DNA from: Zygnema cylindricum
Taxonomy: Eukaryota > Streptophyta > Zygnematophyceae > Zygnematales > Zygnemataceae
Direction of reading: 5' to 3'
DNA: 43,530 nucleotides
Assembly (NCBI GenBank): GCA_037447655.1
Contig: JBBHKE010001806.1
Coordinates: 1 to 43,530 of the forward strand
A model generated the notes under the pieces. The model had not been told where the DNA came from. It worked only from the letters and a program-made list of their open reading frames with translations, and searched no databases. Shown here one piece after another: positions 31,661-42,304 of this stretch; within the stretch, counting starts at the first letter, position 1, and the number at the start of each line of letters is the position of its first letter. The translations under genes and the position numbers were made by a program.

Positions 31661-32212
31661 CATACCTTCGTTAGTGTAGGAAATCAAAATCGTCACATCC
31701 TTTTTATTTTCTGATTCTTTTTACCGTAACTAGGCCTACCTTCACTAGTCACGCCTAGGATTAGATCTACCTAGAAGCGCCCCTATGGCTTCCCATTCTC
31801 TAGTTTTCTTCAACCTTTTGCTTAAACCTTAAACATTCTCAAATCTTTTGCTTCTTCTTCGTAAATCGTCAAATGACGAGACACCTTTACGACAAATTTA
31901 CCTTTACGACAAATTTTTCATTTGTATTTTTATTGTTTGTGGTTACTTTGCTTTGAACTTTTTGGCCACTTTCTACATTTTGGCCTTTTATTATTGTCTT
32001 TCTCGTTTTGGCCATTCATGTTCTCACATTCGATACTCCCTCCCTCACACCTCTCGCGTTGCCTTTCTCACACTCTCTCTCTCTCGCTGCCTCTCTGTTT
32101 AGCCCCCTCTACGCGGAAATAGGATCACTTTTGAAAAGTCATAAATGTACGGGAATATAGTGGTCGGTGGTATGTTTCCACCAGGTACTTTTCGTCGTAG
32201 TAGTTAAGTTGC

Positions 32213-32275
32213 ACAGTTCAGTCTGAATAGTTTAGGGACAAATCAGTTCAGTCTGAACAGTTTAGGGACAAATCT
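32213..32275. repeat. 29-bp tandem duplication
   Basis: CAGTTCAGTCTGAA(T/C)AGTTT followed by AGGGACAAAT occurs twice in a row. It may lie in the leader or LTR of the downstream Copia element. Confidence 0.75.
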
Positions 32276-32639
32276 AACCGGACAGTACGATAGTGTACCA
32301 TACAGAGCTGATTGGTTGTTAGGTAGTTAGAAAGACTTATTTGCATAAATTATGACTTGGACGTTTTGAACCATAACTTGTACAAGTTCACTAAGTGAAA
32401 AGAGTGTTTTTATGGATGCCTTTGTGCATGGGTAACTTTGGGCCTGATTAGAGTTTCTAGTGATACTGTCAGATTGCTAAGTTAAGTGTGAGCTCTAAGT
32501 GAGTTGTGTTGTGATGGGTCTTGTTGTGCTGAGTGTCAGATGGTCAAAGTAGGCCATTCGTGTGGTACTCTTGGGTTGTCTTTTGCTCAACTAAATGGGC
32601 GACTCTACAGCTTTTGGTAGTGTCCATGTTGCTGTATGT

Positions 32640-34870
32640 GCCCTCATCCCAGGGTACTTAGATTTGATGGAGAGAACTATCTATATTGGAGAGGAATCAT
32701 GAAGCTCTACTTTATTGAAAAAGGGCTCATGAATGTGGCTGGCGGCACACTTGCTGAAACTGATCTGACCTAGAGCAAGAAAAATGGAGCAAGAAAAATA
32801 CTCACAGAGACACTTTCTTTGGAAATTGGAATGGCACATATTCAGATGGACAAGGCAAAAGAAATTTGGACATTATTGGAGGAAATGTATCAACAAACCA
32901 ATATTCAGCGACAAATGATAACCGCCACAAATATTTTTGAATATAAGTACAATGGTGGCTGAATTTCAGATTATTGTTATGACTATAGGAAGTTGTTTCG
33001 AGAAAATGCATGCTCAGGAGGACATTTTTGAGCTGCACAGCAAAGACATGTTACTTAGGAGAGGATTGTCTGAGGAATATAAAGGCGCCTCTGACGCACT
33101 GAAGAAACTTGGAATCTAACACTTGCAATTCAGTTAGTGTTAAAAGAAGAATCTACTAATCTAGCAATGAAATGAAGTAAGACAAGACAAGTATTTAACA
33201 CTCAAATTCAGAATATAAATCAGTATCAGACAGGTCGACCTACTGACACATGGGCCTGTTTTTACTGTTCTAACAAGACTGTCCGGTTCTGAACAAGAAA
33301 ACTCTAACAGGGAATTTTTTAGAGGGATGGAACAGCAACCGGCCCTCTACGAACAAAGGATAAAAATATAAGCGACCCGAAATAGCTTCGGCCTTCTGAA
33401 CATACACAAGAGGAAAGAGAAGACAAAACTGACAAACGAGTCAGCAGCTCGATTTTGACAAGAAAGGAAATGTTTGCACGACGGCCCAAGATTCGCACCA
33501 AAGGAGCAATCACTGGCACATTAAAAGCATCAGCACACAAAGCACCATGTGCGGCGACAGGGAAGTGTTTGAAAATTTTGAGCCCATCCCACCATAGAAC
33601 ATCTACAATACGGATGACAGTTATGTAGTAGCAAGCTCAAAAGGAAAAGTGAAATCTGAAACTCAAAATAGATGGTTAGACAGTAGACAAAATTTTGAGT
33701 GATGTGTTATATAATCCAGATTTTAGCAAGAATCTGTTTAGTACATCCTTGGTAGAGAGCAAAGGATTTGAAGTGAGTATGAAACATGAAAAACAAGTAA
33801 TCAGTATGAATGGATTCATTGCGGCTATAGGAACTAGAGGTGAAAATCTGATGTATAGGTTTGATCTTGCAGACGGATTTAATGAAAAAAAGGTTCTCTA
33901 CTCAACTTTCACCATGATACTGATCTATGCAAAATTGGGGTACGCTCACATGGAAAGATTACAAAATGGTGAAAATGACGTAATAAAAGAGTAGAATTGC
34001 AGAAGCGTTTGAGTGATGGATGTGCTCTAGGAAAATTCACAAATTACCATTTCCAGCTAAAAGTAATCATAGAGCTAAAAGAGTTTTAAAATTAATTCAT
34101 TCAGATGTATTTAGACCTGGAAAGATTTTTAGAATTAATTCATTCAGATGTATTTAGACCTGGAAAGATACTATATGTTCACACTAACGGATGACTTCTC
34201 CAGATAATGAGGGGAGTTCGATATATGCTCACACTAACAAATGATTTCTCCAGATATACTATTCTTAACATCCTAGTACATGGAAAATGGAGCCAAAAGG
34301 AATGCCTGGCATCCTGTTAAGATATGATAACAATGCAAAAGGATATAGAGTTAACTTACCAAATAGTGATAAAATTGTAATATCTAGAAATATACTAATG
34401 AAAGACGAATCAGATTCAGTGGACGTAATTTCTCTTACACCCGACCAGAGAAGAAAAAAGGAAATGGAAACGAAGTGAGACAAGTGACGGAAGAGCGGTC
34501 TGCCACTACTCGGACAGAAACTGATGGATCCACAGAACCAGAAACAGATAAACTCTTAAACTCTTACCCTCCAGAAACGACAAGAACCTCAAGGAGAGAT
34601 CCTTGGATTCCGGCGTTAAATTTTCCGAGGGGGAAAAGGACAAGCACAAGAGAAAAGAGAATCAGTTCGAGACTAAGGGATCCCACAAAAATGTGCACAC
34701 TTTCAGCGGCATCCGGAGAAACCCATCCAAGAAGCCTTTTTTGTACCAGAAAAAGAACATTGGATAGAAGCCGTGAATGACGAAATGAAGTCTGTTATGG
34801 CAGCCCAAACTTGAGAACTCGTTGAGCTTCCATCCGATCGGAAAGCCATCGGAAGTAAAAATAGTAAAAT
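32640..34870 (+). mobile_element. Degenerate Ty1/Copia element, gag to start of RT
   Basis: Order matches Copia: gag (LRFDGENYLYWRGIMKLYFI, IWTLLEEMYQQTN), a zinc-knuckle trace near 33251 (CFYCSNKTVRF), a protease/pre-integrase part (VLYNPDFSKNLFSTSLVESK), integrase traces (the HSDVFRPGKI block tandemly duplicated at about 34095-34165, then DDFSR/NDFSRY), the capping segment (RYDNNAKGYRV, KIVISRNIL) and the RT start near 34770-34860 (DEMKSVMAAQT, ELVELPSDRKAIGSK). Several stops and frameshifts. No LTR was identified. Inserted between genes D and E. Confidence 0.8.
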
Positions 34871-35219
34871 GTCCAAGATTGTGATTCTTTGTCACACTGA
34901 ACAAACCGTATGGAGGCTCAAACAAGTAAAGAGAAAAAACCAACACAATAACGCAAAAAATTCCGACACAAAAAGTACAGAACTCCACAAAAAATGGTAC
35001 CAAAATTGGGAACAAAATTGGGAACAACGATCAAAAGTACAAAATACTGTACAAACATCGAGCAGCTAGCTATACTAAATCCTAAAATGCTCGTTTAGTA
35101 AAATTTCCAAAATTGTGACTCATTGTCACACTAAACAGCAAGAAGGTTCAAAACAGTAAAAGAGAAAAAAACAAAAAAAACAAACCTTGAAAAACTGTCT
35201 ATCGCTGTTTGAAAATGCA

Positions 35220-35338
35220 TCATTTGTGACTGTTCTCTAAAGCTCGTCTGATCTCTAAATCTCTCTTTCTTCTAATGTCCCTCGTTCCGAAGATTTCTCC
35301 ATAACGTTCAAGATTTTCTGTTCCATCGTTCTTGAATT
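35220..35338 (-). CDS. Gene E candidate last exon
   Basis: Acceptor TTTGTTTATAG, phase 1, open to TGA at 35222-35220. Reads E-F-K-N-D-G-T-E-N-L-E-R-Y-G-E-I-F-G, then TRDIRRKRDLEIRRALENSH. Charged and heptad-like but without GRG. It would be reached only if the stop-containing copy at 35609 is skipped. Confidence 0.5.
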
Positions 35339-37542
35339 CTATAAACAAAAAATAAAGAACACCGAAAAAAAAAAAAAAACAACCTCAAAAATAAGTCAAT
35401 ACAAACAATAACAGAAATCCAAATTTGAAGCCCAACTAATGCAACTAAAAACCTTGCTCAAAAAAAGAAGTACAATATTTTCGTTTTTTCTTTCACCTTG
35501 TCCGACTTCGCGATTCCTCGCTTCTATCCTCAATCTCATTCGACTTCCAATGTCCCTCGTCCAGACTTGCGTCTTTTCCGTCGTTGTCTGCGGCTTTGGG
35601 TTTTGAGGTCTATAACCGGAAAAAATCAAAGAAAAAAAGAAAAAAAAGGGAACAAAAGGTAACAAAGGTCAACAATAAGAGAACAAACTCTATAATGAAC
35701 CACAAAAAGTAACAAAAAGTCAGAAAAAAAAAATGAAAAAATTTAGTTGGTTTGTTCACAAACAAGGTCAACAATTTTTCTTTCAAACATATATATTCAA
35801 AAACAGTTTCTTTATTTTCGTGTCACCTCTTCCGTCTTCGAGATCCTCTCTTCCGTCTTCGAGATCCTCTCTTCCGTCCTCGAGAGCCTCCCTTTCGACT
35901 TCTAATGTCCCTCGTCCAGACTTGCGTCTTTTCCGTTGTTGTCTGCGGCTTTGGGTTTTGAGGTCTATAACCGGAAAAAATCAAAGACAAACAAGACAAC
36001 AAAGAGAACAAAAGGTAACAAAGGTAAAAAAAAAGAGAACAAACTCTATAGTGAACCACAAAAAGTAACAAAAAGTAAAAAAAAACAAAAAAAAATACTT
36101 GGTTTGTTGACAAACAAGGTCAACAATTTTTTTTTCAAACATATGTATTCACAAACAGTTTCTTTATTTTCGTGTCACCTCTTCCGTCTTCGAGATCCTC
36201 TCTTCCGTCTTCGAGATCCTCTCTTCCGTCCTCAAGAGCTTCCCTTTGGACTTCTAATGTCCCCCGTTCAGACTTGCGTCTTTTCCGTCGTTGTCTGCGG
36301 CTTTGAGTTTTGAGGTCTATAACCAGAAAAAATCAAAGACAAAAAAGACAATAAAGAGAACAAAAGGTGACAAAGGTCAACAAAAAGAGAACAAACTCTA
36401 TAATGAACCACAAAAAGTAACAAAAAGTGAGAAAAAACAAAAAAATGAAAAAATCTAGTTGGTTTGTTCACAAACAAGGTCAACAACTTTTCTTTCAAAC
36501 ATATATATTCACAAACAGTTTCTTTATTTTCATGTAACCTCTTCCGTCTTCGAGATCCTCTCTTCCGTCCTCAAGAGCCTCCCTTTCGACTTCTAATGTC
36601 CCTCGTCCAGACTTGCGTCTTTTCCGTCGTTGTCTGCGGCTTTGGGTTTTGAGGTCTATAACCAGAAAAAATCAAAGACAAATAAGACAACAAAGAGAAC
36701 AAAAGGTAACATAGGTCAACAATAAGAGAACAAACTCTATAATGAACCACAAAAAGCAACAAAAAGTCAGAAAAAACAAAAAAATGAAAAAATCTAGTTG
36801 GTTTGTTCACAAACAAGGTCAACAACTTCTCTTTCAAACATATATATTCACAAACAGTTTCTTTATTTTCGTGTCACCTCTTCCGTCTTTGAGATCCTCT
36901 CTTCCGTCTTCGAGATCCTCTCTTCCGTCCTCAAGAGCCTCCCTTTCGACTTCTAATGTCCCTCGTCCAGACTTGCGTCTTTTCCGTCGTTGTCTGCGGC
37001 TTTGAGTTTTGAGGTCTATAACCGGAAAAAATCAAAGACAAAAAAAGACAAACAAAAATAACAAAAGGTTCACAAAGGTCAACAACATCATTATTATGTT
37101 CACAAACAATCATGTTTTTCTCAAGAAAGACAAAAACAAAATAAAATCTAGATAATGTTGTTTTCTTTTCACCTCTTCCGTCTTCGAGATCCTCCCTTCC
37201 ATCCTCAAGAATCTCTCTTTTGTCTTCTAGTGACTTTCGTTCGGGTGAGTACCATTTTCCGGCCCATTTTTGTGTAAGTTCTGTGATCAAACCAACCATA
37301 AAAAGTAGAGAAATAAGTAGAAGAACATCAACAAAAACGAAACAAATATAGAGCCCATTTGATGTTTTTTTGTATTCACAAACAAGCCAAAAAATATTGC
37401 TCAACAAAAAAACATTTGTATACGATTATTTTTTGTTTTCATTTCACCTCTTCCATCTTTCTCAAAGAAGAAAGTGAAAAAGACAGACAAAAAAAAAAGT
37501 ACACGATACAATATAGAAGGAAGAGATTTATAGATATTTTTA

Positions 37543-37581
<39 letters not shown>

Positions 37582-38221
37582 AAAGATATATATTCAAGCA
37601 TCTAGTAAAAAACAAAGAAACAAAATGTATGAAGTCACGAACAAAAAAGAGAAAAAATACAAATGATATAGAAATTTAGAATTACCTCGTCCTTCTTCGA
37701 GCAACTTCCGTCCAGTTGGGACGACAATCCCTACAAAAACAAAAACAAAAAAAATGTTATGAATTTCTTACATCATAGGTGGTAAAGCAAAAACAAGAAA
37801 AGTAGCATTTTTTAGTGCATGAAGACTGCTTATATAAACTAGGATTTACAATGTATCAAGAGTCGATGAAGGACAAATAAAAGACCTTCACCAAATAACT
37901 TTAATTATATATGCTTCAAACAATATTATTTTGAAATTAATGGTCTCGAAAAACGGTAAAAACTAGAGAAAGCAAGAAAATTTGAGCTAAAAAAACGTAA
38001 AAACCAAAAAACGTTTTAAACCCAAAAACGTAAAAAAACAAACAATGAGAAACCAAAAGCAAACACAACATACTTCCGAATAAATTATGACCCATTTTCT
38101 TACCAACATCCTTTCCTTCATTTTCTTTTGTATCGATGGAACATTCAAATGTCGTCACAAAAATGAAAAGGAAAACCCCAAAAAGGATAAGAGAAGCACG
38201 CGAAAAATAAACTGTCGCCAT
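35220..38221 (-). CDS. Gene E: secreted LEDGRE-cassette protein, best preserved
   Basis: Exons on minus: 38221-38074, 37730-37686, 37280-37173, 37015-36878, 36655-36539, 36316-36179, 35964-35827, then 35609-35536 and/or 35338-35220. Exon 1: signal peptide (LILFGVFLFIFVTTFEC). Exon 2: RIVVPTGRKLLEEGRG. Exon 3: Trp cassette. Exons 4-7: four nearly identical Arg-rich cassettes, DLKTQSRRQRRKRRKSGRG and then TLEVEREALEDGRED with one or two more LEDGRED heptads. Exons 1-7 have no stop and every junction is phase 1. The copy at 35609 has TGA at 35538-35536: it either ends the protein or is skipped in favour of the exon at 35338, which ends in its own TGA. Unrecognised family; the basic runs could be cleaved by kexin/subtilase-type proteases (inference). 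Confidence 0.72.
35536..35609 (-). CDS. Gene E cassette copy ending in TGA
   Basis: Begins like exons 4-7 (DLKTQSRRQRRKRRKSGRG) but after TLEVE reads TGA. Downstream bases are a shortened, frame-broken LEDGRED region ending ACAAG|GTGAAA near 35497. It may be a true terminal exon or a decayed copy. Confidence 0.5.
35827..35964 (-). CDS. Gene E exon 7: Arg-rich cassette
   Basis: 138 nt, acceptor GGTTATAG, donor GAAGAG|GTGACA. One Arg of the basic run is Gln here (RRQQRKRRK). Two LEDGRED heptads and LEDGRG follow. Confidence 0.72.
36179..36316 (-). CDS. Gene E exon 6: Arg-rich cassette
   Basis: 138 nt, same layout. SERG replaces SGRG and EVQREALEDGRED replaces EVEREALEDGRED. Confidence 0.72.
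36539..36655 (-). CDS. Gene E exon 5: Arg-rich cassette, one heptad fewer
   Basis: 117 nt. The donor is GAAGAG|GTTACA, weaker than GTGACA in its sisters. An exact 21-bp (one heptad) deletion keeps the phase. Confidence 0.68.
36878..37015 (-). CDS. Gene E exon 4: Arg-rich cassette
   Basis: 138 nt, acceptor GGTTATAG, donor GAAGAG|GTGACA. The last heptads read LEDGREDLEDGREDLKDGRG. Confidence 0.73.
37173..37280 (-). CDS. Gene E exon 3: Trp-core cassette
   Basis: 108 nt, acceptor TGATCACAG, donor GAAGAG|GTGAAA. Core ELTQKWAGKWYSPERK, then SLEDKREILEDGREDLEDGR. Homologous to gene D exons 3 and 5. A trace of another exon end (GATGGAAGAG|GTGAAA) lies near 37448-37460 without a usable start. Confidence 0.73.
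37551..37578. repeat. TA microsatellite in a gene E intron
   Basis: (TA)n of about 28 bp between exons 2 and 3. Confidence 0.85.
37686..37730 (-). CDS. Gene E exon 2: 45-nt GRKLLEEGRG exon
   Basis: Acceptor TTTTTGTAG, donor CGAG|GTAATT. Differs from gene D exon 2 by Gln to Pro (RIVVPTGRKLLEEGRG). Confidence 0.73.
38074..38221 (-). CDS. Gene E exon 1: signal peptide
   Basis: 148 nt from ATG at 38221 to CGGAA|GTATGT, same length and phase as gene D exon 1. Starts MATVYFSRASLILFGVF; the segment KENEGKDVGKKMGHNL is conserved with gene D. Confidence 0.76.
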
Positions 38222-38334
38222 TTTAAATTTACTCCCAAAAACCCCAAAAATACAATTTCTTTAGTTTCTCCTATTGACCCCGATGTCTTCCCTCTCGTAC
38301 AGAAGGAATGAAAAATTTGGAGAGGAAATGGCTA

Positions 38335-38389
38335 TATTTATACTCAGAAAACGCCGGGATAAAGACAAAAGTGGGTCAAAGTGGGTCAA
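38335..38389 (-). promoter_or_regulatory. Gene E promoter: TATA box and two W-box words
   Basis: TATAAATA on the minus strand (38342-38335), 114 bp from the ATG. TTGACC occurs twice upstream (38379-38374 and 38389-38384) in a 10-bp direct repeat. Both features mirror gene D. Confidence 0.55.
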
Positions 38390-38399
38390 AGCGCAAAAA

Positions 38400-39225
38400 T
38401 CTAAGTGCCAAAGCTAAAGCTAAGCCAAAACTAAGTCACAGATCAAACAAAATCCAGTTTCAGATCCCCACAGTGGATCTGTCAGTTCGTAAAAATTACC
38501 AGTAAGTTTTTGCCACGTGTCGTGTGTAAAGGTAAGTCAGAGGAGTTTTTTCTTTCCTAAGTTGGTCAAAATCCTAATCATTTCCAAAAACCTTAAAACT
38601 TAACAAATTTATGTTTAAACATTACGATTCGGCGCCTATAGCTTGGCAAAAGTATAATAGTGCATTGATTAGGTTCGTCCGTACGGATTCACGATAAAAT
38701 ACCATACCAAATGCTTCTCCTCCTGGTTAAACCGTGTAACTAGATTGGTTTGTAGAATTGTTTAAACGTTATTTGACGTTCAGTTGTTTGCTGCGAAAAG
38801 ATCGTTAACATTCCGCAGAATTTAAGGTACGGCATGCCTGACACTTGTCAAAATTTAGACGGTCATGGATCAACCTATCTGTCGCTGTCAATTGGGTACC
38901 ATGCCGGGTTTGGCGCGTCTTTACTTTTGTTGGCTTGAGTGCATTTCGAATGTGGACGGGACCACATTACAACTCTAGCGCATTTCAACGAAGTTTGACT
39001 ACAAAAATGGTGAAAGGTTCGACTTTAATTTATGATGTAAAATCTCGATTCCAAATATCTGACCGCTTATAGATCTGACGGCTGTAAATGATGCCGCGGT
39101 TGATAGGTTTCATCTATCTATGCATGGCCATCGGGCGTACGGAAAGTACCAAAAGTGGCAAATCCAAAGGTGCACAACTCGCGGAAGAAAATAAAACGAA
39201 AGTACACGAGGACACAGATCTACTG
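38400..39225. repeat. Right arm of an inverted duplication shared with gene D
   Basis: Reverse complement of about 26445-27190, with indels: shared blocks include CTTCTCCTCCTGGTTAAACC, TATCTGACCGCTTATAGATC, ACAACTCGCGGAAGAAAA and ATGGCCATCGGGCGTACGGA. With genes D and E themselves the arms extend to roughly 26.4-30 kb and 35.2-39.2 kb. Confidence 0.85.
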
Positions 39226-39338
39226 AAAGGTACAGTTAACATGTACGGAAATGTTAGATGTACAATAGACTTGTCTCCGTCGCTGTACCTTATTGGAGTC
39301 GGGCGCACTTTTGCGGACCGCCAGTTTTGTTGCAAAGT

Positions 39339-39590
39339 TACACCTTGAATCGCTATTAGCGTTAATAACGCTAATTCGATGCTCAGAAAATTTGAACCTA
39401 AAATAAAATTAATAACTCTAATTGTTTTTTTACGTTAATATAGGTACTGCTTAATTAGCGTTAATAACTCTAATTTAAACAATTTTTAAATAGTGTAATG
39501 TACGAAGTGTGTCAGTTCGTACTAAAACGGCTCGTTATTTTGAACAATAGTACAAAAAGTGCGTCAGCTAAAGTCGTCGACACAGAAAAG
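39339..39590. repeat. Element of the TACACCGTGAATCGC family
   Basis: Starts TACACCTTGAATCGCTATTA then GCGTTAATAACGCTAATT. It resembles 42087-42330 over about 240 bp (TAGGTACTG, AAATAGTGT, GTCAGT(T/C)CGTACTAAA). The far end was not found, so the boundary is approximate. Confidence 0.5.
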
Positions 39591-39829
39591 TGAGTACGTC
39601 AACTCAAAAAAAAGTGATTCCCAGAGATAAAGACGGAGGACAATCGTGCGAACCTGTTCTCACATGTTCAAACGTCGACTATGTGAATGTCGGGTATACT
39701 GGCTACACTATGGGAAAAATGTACCGATATTAAAGTTTTTGATAAATTAGAGTTAATTTCTTTTTGACGAAAGGCCATGAACCTAAATTAAAGTTATTAA
39801 CACTAATTGTTAGCAAGGATAAAATTTTA

Positions 39830-39995
39830 TCCAAGGGCTCGAATTCTAAAACGAGCCAGTGGTCGCACCTTATGCTCTATGCAATGAAATGTACACGTCC
39901 GGACATCTACACCAAAATCGAAATCCAAAACCGTTTTTTTAACCAACAAGGGAAACAACATTGGTCAACGATAAAGAGAATAATTAGTAATTATT
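39830..39995 (+). mobile_element. Copia fragment (RT/RNase H linker)
   Basis: LMLYAMKCTRPDIYTKIEIQ then GKQHWSTIKRI matches the Copia motif (L-M-Y-A-M-x-x-T-R-P-D-I .. H-W-x-A-x-K-R-I). Isolated and without flanking domains. Confidence 0.65.
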
Positions 39996-40160
39996 GGAGG
40001 TGGATTGACGAACGCCATGAAATTATACATAAGAGAAAATTCAATGCATTGGAAAGAGAAATTGATTTGAATTTGGGATGACTTCATTAAGTGAGAAAGT
40101 CACCTATATACAAATTACACAGTGCTAATTCCTGTGGAGTCCAAGCGCTCTTTGGTGGGA

Positions 40161-40533
40161 TGTAACAAAAAGGATCATAGTCTAGATTCTAATACATGTA
40201 TTCGAGATTATAAGGGATTGACGTTAAGACTAGATTCTAATATACGTAGTCTAGATTCTAAGGGATTGACGTTAGGGCGGCAATGTATAATGTAATTAAG
40301 ACCTAAGGTAATAACGTAGAGTAAAGCGAAAAAAAAAATTACAACAATACCAACAATAATATGAAATAGAATCAAGACAAGGAGAAATAAACGGTACGTA
40401 GGGCGGCAAGACCGGACCGACACATGAAAAGACTTGACCGACGCATGTAACGATTCGTACGGTCAAGACCAGGACCAGACCGGCATATGTAATGACGCGT
40501 ACGGACTGAACCGACGCGAAATGTCCGTTAACA
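40161..40533 (-). mobile_element. 3' LTR of the minus-strand Copia element
   Basis: On the minus strand a polypurine tract GAGGGGGGG is followed by TGTTAACGG. The LTR is taken to end at TTGTTACA (40161), giving 373 bp with TG and CA ends. It contains short direct repeats around TCTAGACTA/ATTAGAATC. No second LTR lies in the window, so the 3' end is provisional. Confidence 0.6.
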
Positions 40534-40539
40534 CCCCCC

Positions 40540-41760
40540 CTCAAGCGAAAACTAGGAAGTAGATTGAGATGAAAAATGAAAGGAAATTTAGCCAGGAGGA
40601 GAAGGAAGACGAAGGCCAGAGGAGAGGCGATGTTGCTCAAAGTGAGGGCGATGAAGAGCCTTGGTGAGATAATCGGCCACTTCATCAGTAAATTTGACAT
40701 AAAGAAACTAGAGAGTGTCATCCTTGACCCGTTCCGAGAGTAATGGTACCGAATGTCGATGTGTTTTGTTCTCTTCTGGTGAACAAGATTGCGAATCAAA
40801 GCAAGAGTTCCTTGGGAATCGGAAAAAATAGGGGTAGGAGCTGAAGGGGGAAATCCAATATTAGAAAGAAGAGTGCGAAGCCAGACAACTTCCTTGGCGG
40901 CATGACAAGCGGCCATGTACTCCACCTCAGCGCTGGAGCATGTGGTGGTAGGCTGATTTCTGTATGACCAAGAGATAATGCCATTGCCCAAGAACAAGCA
41001 CTAGCGGGTAGTGGAATGACGAGAAATCTCATCTTGTGCCCAATCTGAATCAACAAAACCAGTGAGAGCACTAGAGCCAAAAAAAGAGTATGTGAGGCAA
41101 AGAGATTTGGTGCCCTATAGATAATAGAAGACACGTTTGGCTGCAGCAAGACGATCAAGGTAAGGACGTTGGAGGAATTAACTAAGCTTAGTGACAGCTG
41201 TGGCAATGTCATTGCGAATGGCTTGCATGGCGTACATAAGGGCCCAGACCATCGAGCGGTAAGTAGCATGAAGGGAGGGGGAGAGAAGAGAGTGGCAAGG
41301 AGGAGAGGGGCATTGACATAAAAAGGAGTGGAAAAGGAGGAGCAATCCGCCATGCCAAAGCGTTCCAACTGGTCTAATATAAAGGTCTTCTAAGAAAGAG
41401 AGAGGGTTCAAGCTGACTGGTTACAAGTAACTTGAATGCCCAAGTAATACGTGAGCTCACCTAGATCGGCCACGTTAAAATGGTTTTGAATGAGAGTTTT
41501 GATAGTAGAGATTTCAAAGAGAGAAGGACAACGAGAAGAAGATCATCACCAAAGATGGCAACAACGATCCAAGAGGTGCCAGAGCCACGAGAGTAAATGC
41601 TAAAATCTGCATAAATTCGAATAAATCCTTCCTTCTTCATAATGGCATGTATAGTATGGTTCCAAACACGTGGGGATAGTTTCAATTCAAATATAGTTTT
41701 AATGAGATGGCATACGAGATGTTCAAATCTAGGGGAAATATACACGTCAGGCTGATGCAT
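40540..41760 (-). mobile_element. Ty1/Copia pol C-terminal part (RT and RNase H), degenerate
   Basis: Minus-strand order: RT near 41760-41461 (LSPRVWNHTIHAI, FGDDLLLV in place of YVDDLLL), LERFGMADCSSFSTP near 41370, YRSMVWALMYAMQAIRNDIA near 41260, RNase H near 40997-40730 (ISWSYRNQPTTTCSSAEVEY, AAKEVVWLRTLLSNIG, SDSQGTLAL, RTKHIDIRYHY), then the polypurine tract and LTR. Frameshifts and stops separate the blocks. Confidence 0.82.
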
Positions 41761-42300
41761 GTAAATGTCATCGGATAAAACACCATTTAAATAGACATAA
41801 TCGGTTAAAATGTGTAATCAGCCGACGCGCTAATGAAAATTTTTATGAGGCGGGAGTTTACTTTGGTTTTACTTTGTTTTAGCCTTAGGGTGAACCTACA
41901 TCAGGCTCAAAGTGAGGTTGTCCACTAGAGAAAAGTTCATTTTCGTACATGGACGTATTGGGTTTTACTTTTTTTTAAACATCTTTATTGGAGATTCTAC
42001 AAGATTCTCCAAACATTTGGGCGACAAATGTCGCCCATTCAATTTGTTATTTTCAAAGCCAAAGCTCATTCTATCATGTGTTTGGCTACACCGTGAATCG
42101 CTTATATTGTTAATAACTATATATCCGCGCCCCTAAATTTTGACCCTTGAACCCATAATAGAACTAATAAAACCAAATTTTTATTTACTTTAATGTAGGT
42201 ACTGTTTAAGTAACGTCAATGCCTATAAAATGGGCGGTTTTAAAATAGTGTGTTGAACTAAATATGTCAGTCCGTACTAAATTTACTAGTTTTTTTGTAC
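41761..42300. other. Interval inside the Copia remains, with a TA-family repeat
   Basis: No integrase found where it would be expected, so the Copia element has lost it. From 42087 the sequence TACACCGTGAATCGC starts a copy of the dispersed repeat, running to about 42330. Confidence 0.5.
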
Positions 42301-42304
42301 ATTT

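Larger units (their letters stand above)
35609..37015 (-). repeat. Tandem array of 340-360-bp exon-intron units
   Basis: Exon starts at 37015, 36655, 36316, 35964 and 35609 (spacings 360, 339, 352, 355). Introns are as similar as exons and contain AACAAACTCTATAGTGAACC-like sequence. The 36655 unit lacks one 21-bp heptad. Confidence 0.9.

Noticed and set aside
31015-31696. Long Ser/Leu/Pro-rich frames on both strands
   Set aside because: Products of the CT and CCCT microsatellites.
35823-36113. Frame reading RPQNPKPQTTTEKTQVWTRD in the gene E array
   Set aside because: Open in several units, but it does not fit the phase-1 junctions and lacks the LEDGRE tail shared with genes A, C and D.
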